The position numbers were made by a program, and so were the translations under genes. The notes below the pieces were generated by a model that saw nothing but the letters and a program-made list of their open reading frames with translations, made no database searches and was not told the DNA's origin. From SAR116 cluster bacterium AG-337-N21 (GTDB taxonomy: Bacteria; Pseudomonadota; Alphaproteobacteria; Puniceispirillales; Marisalimonadaceae): 64,000 nt of DNA. The stretch spans positions 62,001-126,000 of the forward strand of contig QBZZ01000001.1 of the NCBI GenBank assembly GCA_003282145.1, written 5' to 3'. Of the stretch, positions 25,561 through 33,993 are shown in pieces (within the stretch, counting starts at the first letter, position 1; every line of letters begins with the position of its first letter).

Positions 25561-26811
25561 TTAATGTAAATTTGGTTGGGCTCCTTGACCTTTTTCGTCA
25601 ATCATATAGCCATTTTTAAATCTATCTAATTGAAAGTTTTCAGATAATGAATGAGAATCACCTTTTGCAAGTAAATGAGCAAAACACCAGCCAGAAGCTG
25701 GGGTTGCTTTAAAGCCCCCATAACACCAACCCGCATTTAAATATAATCCTTTAATGTGAGTTTTATCTATAATTGGAGAACCATCCATACTCATATCCAT
25801 AATACCGCCCCACATTCTTAAAAGTCTTGCCTTACCTATGGTAGGCATTAATGCTAAACCACCCTCACAAACATCTTCTAACATATCCATCCCTCCTCTT
25901 TGTGCATAAGAGTTATATCCATCAATATCACCCCCAAAAACTAAACCACCTTTATCAGATTGTGATATGTAAAAGTGCCCTGCTCCAAAAGTAATGACAC
26001 CTGGAATAAGAGGCTTTAAACTTTCACTTACAAATGCTTGTAAAACATGGCTTTCTAATGGAAGGTTCATATTAGCTTTAGACATTAATACACTTGACGA
26101 TCCAGCTACAGCACAACCAATTTTATTAGCTAAAATGTCACCCTTATTAGTCTCTACGCCAACACAGGTTCCAGATTTGATTTTGAACCCTGTAACTTCA
26201 CAATTTTGTATGATATCAACACCTAATTCGTCTGCAGCATGAGCGTAACCCCATGCAACAGCGTCATGGCGGACTGAACCACCTCTTTTTTGGAAAAGGC
26301 CTCCCTTAATTGGAAACCTCGCGTTATCATAATCTAAGAAAGGATAAATTGATTTTATTTTATCAACATCAAACAGCTCTGCATCTGCTCCATTAATTAT
26401 CATAGAGTTACCTCGTCTTACAAAAGAATCCCTTTGCGCATCAGAATGAAAAACATTTAAAACTCCTCTTTGACTAACCATTGCATTATAATTAATTTGA
26501 TTTTCAAGTGTTTCCCATAATTTTAAGGAAAATTCGTAAAAGGCTTCATTTTCATTTAGTAGATAGTTTGATCGAATTATGGTCGTGTTGCGTCCAACGT
26601 TGCCTCCACCAATCCAGTTTTTTTCAAGCACTGCTATATTTTTAATTTTGAATTCTTTAGCTAAGTAAAAAGCTGTTGCCAGTCCGTGTCCACCACCACC
26701 AATAATTATCACATCATATTTTTTCTTTATCTCGTGGTTTTGCCATGTTTTTTTCCATCCTTTATTGTCATTTAAACCCTCTTTTAATATTTTAAGAACG
26801 TTGTAGTACAT
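25561..26811 (-). CDS. soxB: Sarcosine oxidase beta subunit
   Basis: A 416-aa flavoprotein of the DAO family. FAD motif VIIIGGGGHGLATAFYLA is near residue 33-50; RHDAVAWGYA contains the His that carries covalent FMN in characterised enzymes; WGGIMDMSMDGSPII and LYLNAGWCYGGFKATPASGW are the usual C-terminal blocks. The start is placed at MYYNVLKILKEGL because the family begins with this helix and GNxGW; the frame stays open 22 codons further upstream but that part does not look like the family. First gene of soxBDAG, divergent from an ABC importer gene. Confidence 0.94.
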   Translation of the reverse strand: MYYNVLKILKEGLNDNKGWKKTWQNHEIKKKYDVIIIGGGGHGLATAFYLAKEFKIKNIAVLEKNWIGGGNVGRNTTIIRSNYLLNENEAFYEFSLKLWETLENQINYNAMVSQRGVLNVFHSDAQRDSFVRRGNSMIINGADAELFDVDKIKSIYPFLDYDNARFPIKGGLFQKRGGSVRHDAVAWGYAHAADELGVDIIQNCEVTGFKIKSGTCVGVETNKGDILANKIGCAVAGSSSVLMSKANMNLPLESHVLQAFVSESLKPLIPGVITFGAGHFYISQSDKGGLVFGGDIDGYNSYAQRGGMDMLEDVCEGGLALMPTIGKARLLRMWGGIMDMSMDGSPIIDKTHIKGLYLNAGWCYGGFKATPASGWCFAHLLAKGDSHSLSENFQLDRFKNGYMIDEKGQGAQPNLH

Positions 26812-26954
26812 ATGGAAAGCATCTTTTCTTTTTGATAAATCTATAATTAGCCTACAAAAGGTTATTTTGCATAACAACTTAAAATTTGATTCGCTTAAAA
26901 ATATTATTTCTTTATAAAATAAAAATTATTTATATAACAAAAGGGGAAACGTTT

Positions 26955-28133
26955 ATGAAAAAAATTCTAATTTCGTTAATGCTATCAATTTTCCTTATTT
27001 TTCCAGCATTTGCAAAAAATGTGAAAATTGGAATTATTTTAGGATTTACAGGTCCTATTGAATCTTTAGCACCTGTGATGGCGAAAAGTGCTGAATTAGC
27101 TATTGAAGAAGTAAATAATTCAGGTAATTTTATGCATGGTAAAATTGAAGGTGTTAGAGCAGACTCTACATGTGTTGACGCAGCGGCGGCACAAGCTGCA
27201 GCAGAAAGATTAATAACTTCTGATAAAGTCAGTGCCATAATGGGAGCTGATTGCTCTGGAGTTACTACAGCAGTTTTAAAAAATGTAGCAATTCCTAATG
27301 GTATAGTTATGATATCTCCTTCAGCAACTTCACCTGCTTTGTCCACTGAACCTGATAACGGACTTTTCTTTAGAACCGCACCATCTGATGCTAGACAAGG
27401 CGAAGTAATAGCTGATTTATTAATAGAAAAAGGTTTTAAATCTGCTGCTTTGTCACATACTAACAACGACTATGGAAAAGGCTTGGCAGCAAGTATTCAA
27501 AAGAACTTTATTTCAAGAGGTGGTAAAATTACTGTAACAGCAGCTCATGAAGATGGTAAAGCTGACTACAGTGCAGAGGTTGCTGCATTAGCACAGGCAG
27601 GGGGTGACATCCTAATTGTAGCAGGTTATTTAGATCAAGGTGGAAAAGGAATAATTCAAACATCTTTGGATAATGGTGCTTTTGATAAATTTTTCTTACC
27701 AGATGGTATGATTGGTGATTCATTACCAAAAGCCATTGGTCCAGACCTTAATGGATCAATAGGATCAGTTCCTGGAACAGACAGCCCTGGTGCTGCAAAG
27801 TATTCGATGCTGGCAAAAAAAGCAGGCTTTGAATCCGGACCTTATGGACCAGAATCGTACGATTCTGCAGCTTTAATTATGTTAGCGATGGAAAAGTCTA
27901 AATCTACTGTAAGTAATACTTTTAAAAAGAGTGTTATGGATATTGCTAATGCACCCGGAGAAAAAATATATCCTGGTGAGCTTGGAAAAGCTTTAAAATT
28001 GATTAAAGCAGGTAAGGACATAGACTATGTTGGAGCAACCGCACTAGAGCTTGTTGGTTCAGGTGAGTCATCTGGAAGCTTTGCTGAAATCCTTATTGAT
28101 AACGAAAAAACTAACAAAGTTAGTTATAGATAA
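26955..28133 (+). CDS. Branched-chain-amino-acid-type ABC transporter substrate-binding protein
   Basis: A 392-aa periplasmic LivJ-fold receptor. The signal peptide is residues 1-20, ending FPAFA before KNVKIG. Family features: GIILGFTGPIESLAP, AIMGADCSGVTTAVL, VMISPSATSPALS and SHTNNDYGKGLAASIQ. AAGGGGA stands before the ATG at 26955, favouring it over an in-frame start 23 codons earlier. The stop is followed at once by a strong hairpin, then the four other transporter genes. The divergent sarcosine oxidase operon suggests amino acids or methylated amines as ligands; that is not shown by sequence. Confidence 0.9.
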   Translation: MKKILISLMLSIFLIFPAFAKNVKIGIILGFTGPIESLAPVMAKSAELAIEEVNNSGNFMHGKIEGVRADSTCVDAAAAQAAAERLITSDKVSAIMGADCSGVTTAVLKNVAIPNGIVMISPSATSPALSTEPDNGLFFRTAPSDARQGEVIADLLIEKGFKSAALSHTNNDYGKGLAASIQKNFISRGGKITVTAAHEDGKADYSAEVAALAQAGGDILIVAGYLDQGGKGIIQTSLDNGAFDKFFLPDGMIGDSLPKAIGPDLNGSIGSVPGTDSPGAAKYSMLAKKAGFESGPYGPESYDSAALIMLAMEKSKSTVSNTFKKSVMDIANAPGEKIYPGELGKALKLIKAGKDIDYVGATALELVGSGESSGSFAEILIDNEKTNKVSYR

Positions 28134-28138
28134 AGTTT

Positions 28139-28171
28139 AAAAGGCTTAAGATATAATCTTAAGCCTTTTTT
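28139..28171 (+). terminator. Strong intrinsic terminator/attenuator after the ABC binding-protein gene
   Basis: A 14-bp perfect stem (28139-28152 with 28156-28169), 3-nt loop and a run of six T (28166-28171). It ends 12 bases before the ATG of the first ATPase gene, so it must be partly read through unless those genes have another promoter. Confidence 0.85.
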
Positions 28172-28183
28172 CTGGCTATATAT

Positions 28184-28948
28184 ATGCTTTCGATAAATAA
28201 TCTTTACAAAAATTTTGGTGGTATACAAGCCGTTAACAATGTTTCATTAAACATTGAAAAATCTACAGTTACAGCACTTATTGGACCGAATGGAGCAGGA
28301 AAAACAACTTTATTTAATATTATTAATGGTTCTATTAAACCTGATTCAGGAAGTATAAAACTTGGAAATACAGATATTACTGGTTATGAACCTCATCAAC
28401 TTTTTAACCTTGGTATACTTAGAACCTTTCAGATAGCTCATGAATTTGCATCTCTAACAGTTAGAGATAATTTGATGATGGTACCTCCTAATCAAATAGG
28501 AGAATCAATAATAAATACATGGTTCAGAAAAAATAAAATAAAACAAGAAGAACAAAAGATTTTGGAGAAAACAAATGATGTTTTAGATTTTTTACAATTA
28601 AAACATATTGAAAATGAGTATGCTGGTAATCTCTCTGGAGGACAAAAAAAATTATTAGAGTTAGGAAGAACAATGATGGTAAAACCAAAAATAGTTCTCC
28701 TTGATGAAGTAGGTGCCGGCGTAAATCGTACTTTGCTAAACACAATTGGCGACGCCATATTAAGACTTAACAGAGAATTAAATTATACTTTTTGCATGAT
28801 TGAACATGATATAGATTTTATAAGTAGATTATGTGACCCAGTTATTGTAATGGCTCAAGGATCCATCTTAATGACAGATGAAATATCAAAAATACGAAAA
28901 AATGAAAAAGTTATAGAAGTTTATCTAGGTAAAAAATTAAATGAATAA
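28184..28948 (+). CDS. ABC transporter ATP-binding protein, LivG type
   Basis: A 254-aa cytoplasmic ATPase. Walker A GPNGAGKTT (about 33-41), Q-loop region ILRTFQIAHEFASLTV, signature LSGGQKKLLELGR, Walker B IVLLDEVGAGVN, switch His in MIEHDIDFI. It pairs with the LivF-type ATPase encoded 10 bases downstream to energise uptake. No ribosome site is evident; the start lies just past the terminator hairpin. Confidence 0.93.
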   Translation: MLSINNLYKNFGGIQAVNNVSLNIEKSTVTALIGPNGAGKTTLFNIINGSIKPDSGSIKLGNTDITGYEPHQLFNLGILRTFQIAHEFASLTVRDNLMMVPPNQIGESIINTWFRKNKIKQEEQKILEKTNDVLDFLQLKHIENEYAGNLSGGQKKLLELGRTMMVKPKIVLLDEVGAGVNRTLLNTIGDAILRLNRELNYTFCMIEHDIDFISRLCDPVIVMAQGSILMTDEISKIRKNEKVIEVYLGKKLNE

Positions 28949-28958
28949 TACTTAAGCT

Positions 28959-29663
28959 ATGTACTTACTATTTGGGGAAAATATAACTTGTGGGTATGGA
29001 TCAGTTGATATTCTTTTTAACTGCGATGTCGGCGTTAATGAAGGGGAGATATCGTCAATAGTCGGTCCTAATGGTGCAGGAAAATCAACAGCTATGAAAG
29101 CACTATTTGGACTATTACCTATAAAACAAGGAAAGATTATTTTAGACGGTGAAGACATAACTAATATGCCGCCTCGGCAACGAGTTCTTAAGGGAATGGG
29201 TTTTGTTCCACAAACTAACAATATATTTCCTTCACTAACAGTTGAAGAAAACTTGGAAATGGGTGCATTTGTTGAACAACATGATTGTACAAAAATGCTA
29301 GAATATATTTATGAACTCTTTCCTGTTTTAAAAGATAAACAATTTCAGTTGGCCGGTGAATTATCTGGTGGTCAGAGACAACAAGTTGCAGTAGGAAGAG
29401 CTTTAATGACCAAACCTAAGGTATTAATGTTGGATGAACCCTCAGCTGGGGTTTCTCCAATTATTATGGAAGGTTTATTTAACAAAGTTACCGAAATAGC
29501 TAATCAGGGAACTGCCGTTTTAATGGTTGAACAAAATGCAAAACAAGCCTTGAAAATTTCTAATTTGGGTTTTGTTTTAAATCAAGGAAAAAACCTTTTC
29601 ACAGATACTGGAAATTCACTTTTAGAAAACAAAGAAGTTCGACAAGCTTTTTTAGGAGGTTAG
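28959..29663 (+). CDS. ABC transporter ATP-binding protein, LivF type
   Basis: A 234-aa ATPase. Walker A VGPNGAGKST, FVPQTNNIFPSLTVEENL around the Q-loop, LSGGQRQQVAVGRALM signature, VLMLDEPSAGVSP Walker B and MVEQNAKQAL with the usual Q/N of LivF after VE. It forms the second half of the ATPase dimer of the importer. It ends six bases before the first permease gene. Confidence 0.93.
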   Translation: MYLLFGENITCGYGSVDILFNCDVGVNEGEISSIVGPNGAGKSTAMKALFGLLPIKQGKIILDGEDITNMPPRQRVLKGMGFVPQTNNIFPSLTVEENLEMGAFVEQHDCTKMLEYIYELFPVLKDKQFQLAGELSGGQRQQVAVGRALMTKPKVLMLDEPSAGVSPIIMEGLFNKVTEIANQGTAVLMVEQNAKQALKISNLGFVLNQGKNLFTDTGNSLLENKEVRQAFLGG

Positions 29664-29669
29664 ATTTCG

Positions 29670-30680
29670 ATGGATTTTCTAAATGGAATTACATTAATAT
29701 CAAACTATATATTAATACCAGGTCTAACTTATGGTAGCCAACTAGCTCTCGGTGCCTTAGGCATAACAATAGTTTATAGTGTTCTCAGATTTTCTAATTT
29801 TGCACATGGTGAATTCATGTCATTTGGTGCTATGAGTTCAATCCTTTTATGCTGGTTATTTCTAAGTCTTGAAATAAACTTAAATCCCTTGCCAACAGCG
29901 ATTATAGTTTTGCCATTTGCAATTATAATTACAATTTTTTATTGCATATTGGTGGATAAAATAATTTTTAAATTTTATAGGCAACAAAACTCAAAGAGTG
30001 TAATTAATTTAATTGTTTCTATTGGTGTAATGTTTTTTACAGGTGGACTAATTAGGTTCATAATAGGACCCGGTGATAAAAATTTCTTTGATGGCGAAAG
30101 ATTTATTTTAAAGGCAAAAACCTTTAAAAATTATACGGGATTAAGCGAAGGATTGGCATTAAAAACAACACAAGGTATAACTATAGTTTTAAGCATAATT
30201 TTAGTTATTTTACTTTTTTGGTTTTTAAATAAAACAAAAACTGGGAAATCTATGAGAGCTTATTCAGATAATAAAGAATTAGCTTTATTATCTGGAATTA
30301 ATCCAGAAAAGGTTGTTTTAATTACTTGGATAATAACTGGAACCTTAGCTTGTGTGGCAGGCACTCTTTATGGTCTTGATAAAAGCTATAAACCTTTTAC
30401 ATATCTACATTTAGTTCTGCCAATTTTTTCTGCAGCCATCGTAGGTGGAGTTGGTAATCCTGTAGGTGCAATTATAGGTGGGTTCGTGATATCATTTTCT
30501 GAATTAATAGTAACATTTGCATACAAAAAAATATTCTTTTATTTTCTTCCTAATTATTTAGTTCCAGATGGATTGTTACAAATACTCTCAACCGATTATA
30601 AAATAGCCATTTCTTTTATAATATTAGTTTTAGTTTTATTAATAAGACCAACAGGAATTTATAAAGGTAAAATAATTTAA
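29670..30680 (+). CDS. ABC transporter permease, LivH type
   Basis: A 336-aa inner-membrane protein with about eight hydrophobic helices. LivH marks: LGALGITIVYSVLRFSNFAHGEFMSFGA near the N terminus, MRAYSDNKELALLSGINPEKV in the cytoplasmic coupling loop and PIFSAAIVGGVGNPVGAIIGG towards the end. It forms the membrane channel with the LivM-type protein encoded 10 bases downstream. Confidence 0.92.
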   Translation: MDFLNGITLISNYILIPGLTYGSQLALGALGITIVYSVLRFSNFAHGEFMSFGAMSSILLCWLFLSLEINLNPLPTAIIVLPFAIIITIFYCILVDKIIFKFYRQQNSKSVINLIVSIGVMFFTGGLIRFIIGPGDKNFFDGERFILKAKTFKNYTGLSEGLALKTTQGITIVLSIILVILLFWFLNKTKTGKSMRAYSDNKELALLSGINPEKVVLITWIITGTLACVAGTLYGLDKSYKPFTYLHLVLPIFSAAIVGGVGNPVGAIIGGFVISFSELIVTFAYKKIFFYFLPNYLVPDGLLQILSTDYKIAISFIILVLVLLIRPTGIYKGKII

Positions 30681-30690
30681 AATTTTAGAT

Positions 30691-32004
30691 ATGAAAAATA
30701 GATCACGGATACAAATTTTATATTTTTTAATGGCAATAATTTTACTTGCAGTTGGAATATTTCAAAGTTGGAATGTAGCATTAACGATATTTAATTTATG
30801 CCTTATATCTTCAATAATGACCCTTGGCATTAATGTTCAGTGGGGCAACGCAGGAATTGTCAACTTTGGTGTCATGGGCTTTGCTGCATTAGGTGGCCTT
30901 GCTAACATAATAATTTCAATGCCTCCAACCAGCAATGCATGGGAAACAGGAGGAAACTTTATAGTAATTGGTTTGTTGATATTTGTTTTATCAATTATTT
31001 TTTCAGTATTTATGTTCAAAAGGGTTAATTTTAACAAAAGAATAAAATACCTAATTTCTTTTTTAATAATATTTGTAGGTTACTTTATAATGAGGCTCAT
31101 GGTTGACTCTCCAATAGAACAAATAGAAGCCATAGAACCTGCAAAAACGGGTTACTTAGGTGGATTTAATCTTCCTGTAATCATATCTTGGCCTGTAGGA
31201 GGATTGTTAGCAGCGTTTGCAGCTTTTATAATTGGTAAAATATCTCTTGGGTTGAGATCAGACTATCTAGCAATAGCAACTCTTGGTATCTCAGAGATTA
31301 TTATTTATATTTTAAAAAATGAAGATTGGTTATCAAGAGGGGTTAAAAATGTTAACGGATTGCCAAGACCTGTTCCATACGAGATTGAATTACAATCAAG
31401 AGAATGGGTGTTAGAAACTGCAAATATATTAAAGATTCCACTTCCAGAAGTTTCTTCAATAATAGTTAAATTATCATACTCTGTGTTATTCCTTTTAGTG
31501 TTATTAGTAATATTATACTTGCTTCAAATAGCTGTTAAGTCCCCATGGGGTAGAATGATGAGGGCTATAAGGGATAATGAGGTTTCAGCTAATGCTATGG
31601 GAAAAGATATTAAGAAAAGGCATTTGCAAGTTTTTATAATTGGATCTGCTATAGTTGGAATTGCAGGAGCAATGTTAACAACACTCGACGGACAGTTTAC
31701 ACCTGTCTCTTATCAACCTTTAAGGTATACTTTTTTAATTTGGATCATGGTAATTGTTGGTGGATCTGGCAATAACTTTGGATCCATAATAGGAGCATTT
31801 TTAATTTGGTTTTTTTGGATACAGTCTGAACCACTGGGTTTATGGCTTTTATCATTCATAACGTCACACATATCTGATACTAATCTAATTAAGAGCCATC
31901 TTCTAGAAAATGCAGCTCATATACGACTAATGTTTATGGGCATAATATTACTAGTAACTCTAAGATTTGCACCTAAAGGACTTATCCCTGAAGTGAAAAG
32001 ATGA
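30691..32004 (+). CDS. ABC transporter permease, LivM type
   Basis: A 437-aa membrane protein. LivM marks: TLGINVQWGNAGIVNFGVMGFAALG, ISLGLRSDYLAIATLGISEII, WGRMMRAIRDNEVSANAMGKDI and FLIWIMVIVGGSGNNFGSIIGAF. It is longer than the E. coli type mainly through extra sequence before and within the 120-170 region. The last gene of the importer; its stop overlaps the ATG of the M23 peptidase gene by four bases. Confidence 0.92.
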   Translation: MKNRSRIQILYFLMAIILLAVGIFQSWNVALTIFNLCLISSIMTLGINVQWGNAGIVNFGVMGFAALGGLANIIISMPPTSNAWETGGNFIVIGLLIFVLSIIFSVFMFKRVNFNKRIKYLISFLIIFVGYFIMRLMVDSPIEQIEAIEPAKTGYLGGFNLPVIISWPVGGLLAAFAAFIIGKISLGLRSDYLAIATLGISEIIIYILKNEDWLSRGVKNVNGLPRPVPYEIELQSREWVLETANILKIPLPEVSSIIVKLSYSVLFLLVLLVILYLLQIAVKSPWGRMMRAIRDNEVSANAMGKDIKKRHLQVFIIGSAIVGIAGAMLTTLDGQFTPVSYQPLRYTFLIWIMVIVGGSGNNFGSIIGAFLIWFFWIQSEPLGLWLLSFITSHISDTNLIKSHLLENAAHIRLMFMGIILLVTLRFAPKGLIPEVKR

Positions 32005-32864
32005 ATAATAAAATAGCAATAGAAAATCATAAGAATAATTTGATTAAAACTTTATTTTTTTTATTTTTTTTAAAAATAAATCCTTGTATTGCAAAAGAAA
32101 CACTAACTTTAGATTATAATAATATAAAGGTGTTTCTTGAAGGTAATTTTATTCAAGGCGGATTAGTTAAAGGTAAAATTGACAGTAATTTAAGTGTTAG
32201 ATTTAAAGAACGATTACTCAGAAAAACATCAAAAGGTTTTTTTGTGATTGGCTTTGGAAGAGATCATCCTAAAATCGCCAATTTATCAATAAAAATTAAC
32301 CAAAATTGGATTTCTAAAACTCTTATTATAAAACAAAGAATTTATGAAACTCAAATGATAAATGGCCTTGAAAAAAAAATGGTTACTCCCCCAAAATCTT
32401 TTTATGATAGGATCATCAAAGAAAATAGAGCTATTAAAAACATTCGAAGTTTGGATAGTGATTTAGATTTTATTTTTGAAGAGTTCAACTGGCCTACAAA
32501 AGGAATAATTTCAGGTGTGTTTGGAAGCCAACGAATACTAAATGGAAAACCTAAACGTCCTCACTATGGTATTGATATAGCTGCAAAAAAGGGTACTTCT
32601 GTATTGGCACCAATAGAATCAATAGTAAGAATGGCAGAAAGAGATTTGTATTACACTGGTGGAACTATAATGTTAGACCATGGTTATGGAGTTACATCTG
32701 TATACTCACATCTATCATTAATAAATGTAAATGTTGGAGACAAAGTTAAAAAAGGGCAAAAAATTGGTGAAATTGGATCTACTGGGAGATCTACTGGTCC
32801 ACATTTAGATTGGCGTATTAACTGGTTTTTAGAACGTTTAGACCCCGCGTTATTGGTACCGTAA
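32001..32864 (+). CDS. M23-family (LytM-like) peptidase, exported
   Basis: A 287-aa protein with a signal peptide (about 1-31, hydrophobic KTLFFLFFLKINPCIA), an N-terminal beta region and a C-terminal M23 domain (about 160-285). The HxxxD zinc motif is HYGIDIA; the late motif reads GPHLDWRINW, with Asp where most M23 enzymes have a second His (HLH). M23 proteins cleave, or activate enzymes that cleave, peptidoglycan cross-links. It overlaps the permease gene by ATGA yet functionally belongs to envelope maintenance. There is no coiled coil, so it is not a typical EnvC. Confidence 0.85.
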   Translation: MNNKIAIENHKNNLIKTLFFLFFLKINPCIAKETLTLDYNNIKVFLEGNFIQGGLVKGKIDSNLSVRFKERLLRKTSKGFFVIGFGRDHPKIANLSIKINQNWISKTLIIKQRIYETQMINGLEKKMVTPPKSFYDRIIKENRAIKNIRSLDSDLDFIFEEFNWPTKGIISGVFGSQRILNGKPKRPHYGIDIAAKKGTSVLAPIESIVRMAERDLYYTGGTIMLDHGYGVTSVYSHLSLINVNVGDKVKKGQKIGEIGSTGRSTGPHLDWRINWFLERLDPALLVP

Positions 32865-32913
32865 AATTATCTATAATAATAGCATCTTAACTATTTATTA
32901 TTAATCTAAAAGC

Positions 32914-32941
32914 TTGACAGATTGTTGTTTCGAGCTATATT
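32914..32941 (+). promoter_or_regulatory. Strong promoter for rplU-rpmA
   Basis: A perfect TTGACA (32914-32919), a 16-base spacer and TATATT (32936-32941), about 70 bases ahead of rplU. Confidence 0.7.
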
Positions 32942-33018
32942 CCGTTAAAAATTATGAATTAATTTAATATAAATAAACTTATTATAAATAAAAAAATTTT
33001 AATAATCGGAATAGTTTG

Positions 33019-33612
33019 ATGTATGCAGTAGTTAAAACCGGTGGAAAACAATATCGCGTTGAAAAAGAAGATGTGGTTTTAGTTGAAAAATTAAACGTAA
33101 ATGACGGAGATCAAGTAGTTCTTGGTAACGTCCTGATGATTGGCGAAGGTAAAAAAGTTACATTAGGTAACCCTATGATAAATGACGCTGCAGTTATGGC
33201 CCAAGTTGTTAAACAAACTCGTGGCCCAAAAATAACTATGATTTATAAAAGAAGAAGAAAAAATAGTCGTAGAAAACAAGGTCACAAACAAGATCTAACT
33301 CTTCTTAAGATTATTGATATTGCTGAAAAAGGAGGATCTAAGCTTGCTCCAAAAAAAGCTGTCACTAAGTCAACTAATTCAAAAGTTAAAACTGAAACTA
33401 AAGCTAAACCAGCAGTTAATAAGCCGAAGGTAACAGAGCCTAAAGTTAAAACTAAAGCTAAAACAGCCACAACCAAGTCAACGGATACTAAAGTTAAAAC
33501 TGAAACTAAAGCTAAAACAGTAACCGCTAAGTCAAAGGAAAAAAAAGTCACTGGTCAAGCTAAAACCAAGGCAGAACCGAAAATTAAAAAATCAACTACT
33601 AAAGATAAGTAA
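33019..33612 (+). CDS. rplU: 50S ribosomal protein bL21 with long lysine-rich tail
   Basis: Residues 1-103 are a standard bL21 (MYAVVKTGGKQYRVEKED at the start, TRGPKITMIYKRRRKNSRRKQGHKQ later), which binds 23S rRNA. The protein then continues for about 95 residues of Lys, Thr, Ala and Val in imperfect repeats (KVKTETKAK occurs twice). The second repeat is also a 47-base DNA near-duplication (33364-33410 and 33472-33518). Basic tails on L21 are known in other Alphaproteobacteria; this one nearly doubles the protein. Start at the ATG 33019; the TTG just before is not needed. Confidence 0.96.
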   Translation: MYAVVKTGGKQYRVEKEDVVLVEKLNVNDGDQVVLGNVLMIGEGKKVTLGNPMINDAAVMAQVVKQTRGPKITMIYKRRRKNSRRKQGHKQDLTLLKIIDIAEKGGSKLAPKKAVTKSTNSKVKTETKAKPAVNKPKVTEPKVKTKAKTATTKSTDTKVKTETKAKTVTAKSKEKKVTGQAKTKAEPKIKKSTTKDK

Positions 33613-33623
33613 AGGATTTATAG

Positions 33624-33893
33624 ATGGCACATAAAAAAGCAGGTGGAAGTTCTAGAAATGGTAGAGATTCTGCCGGTAGAAGACTAGGGGTTAAAAAATT
33701 TGGCAGTGAAGCTGTTGTTCCTGGTAATATTATAATAAGGCAAAGAGGCACAAAATTTCATCCAGGATTAAATGTAGGTATGGGCAAAGATCATACGATT
33801 TTTTCTTTGATAGATGGATATGTAAAATTTAAAGAACATAAAGGTAAAAAGATGTTCGTATCAGTTGAGCCTGTCAAACAAGCTGCTGAATAA
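33624..33893 (+). CDS. rpmA: 50S ribosomal protein bL27
   Basis: An 89-aa protein of normal length. [20 protein letters not shown] at the N terminus is nearly invariant in bL27, and its end reaches the peptidyl-transferase centre. No cleavable N-terminal extension as in Firmicutes. It follows rplU by 11 bases and ends before a strong terminator. Confidence 0.98.
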   Translation: MAHKKAGGSSRNGRDSAGRRLGVKKFGSEAVVPGNIIIRQRGTKFHPGLNVGMGKDHTIFSLIDGYVKFKEHKGKKMFVSVEPVKQAAE

Positions 33894-33914
33894 TTTATAT
33901 TTTATTTTTCTTTC

Positions 33915-33945
33915 AGGAATAGCTTGGAAAGCTATTCCTTTTTTT
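33915..33945 (+). terminator. Intrinsic terminator after rpmA
   Basis: An 11-bp perfect stem (33915-33925 with 33929-33939), 3-nt loop and seven T. It separates the ribosomal-protein operon from obgE. Confidence 0.85.
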
Positions 33946-33972
33946 GTTTTTTAAAACCTTCCCATCTATAAT
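33944..33972 (+). promoter_or_regulatory. Predicted promoter for obgE and following genes
   Basis: A perfect TATAAT (33967-33972) lies 21 bases before the obgE ATG, with TTGTTT (33944-33949) at 17-base spacing. The -35 is weak and overlaps the terminator T-run. Confidence 0.45.
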
Positions 33973-33993
33973 AGTATATATTAGGATCTTGTC

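Noticed and set aside
26812-26877. N-terminal extension of soxB by 22 codons
   Set aside because: The stretch MLCKITFCRLIIDLSKRKDAFH does not match the family, which starts at the MYYNVLKILKEGL-type helix; the extension would also fill most of the divergent promoter region.
26930-27466. Leftward frame of 178 codons opposite the ABC receptor gene
   Set aside because: It overlaps the signal peptide and core of a clear LivJ-type receptor on the other strand, with no support of its own.
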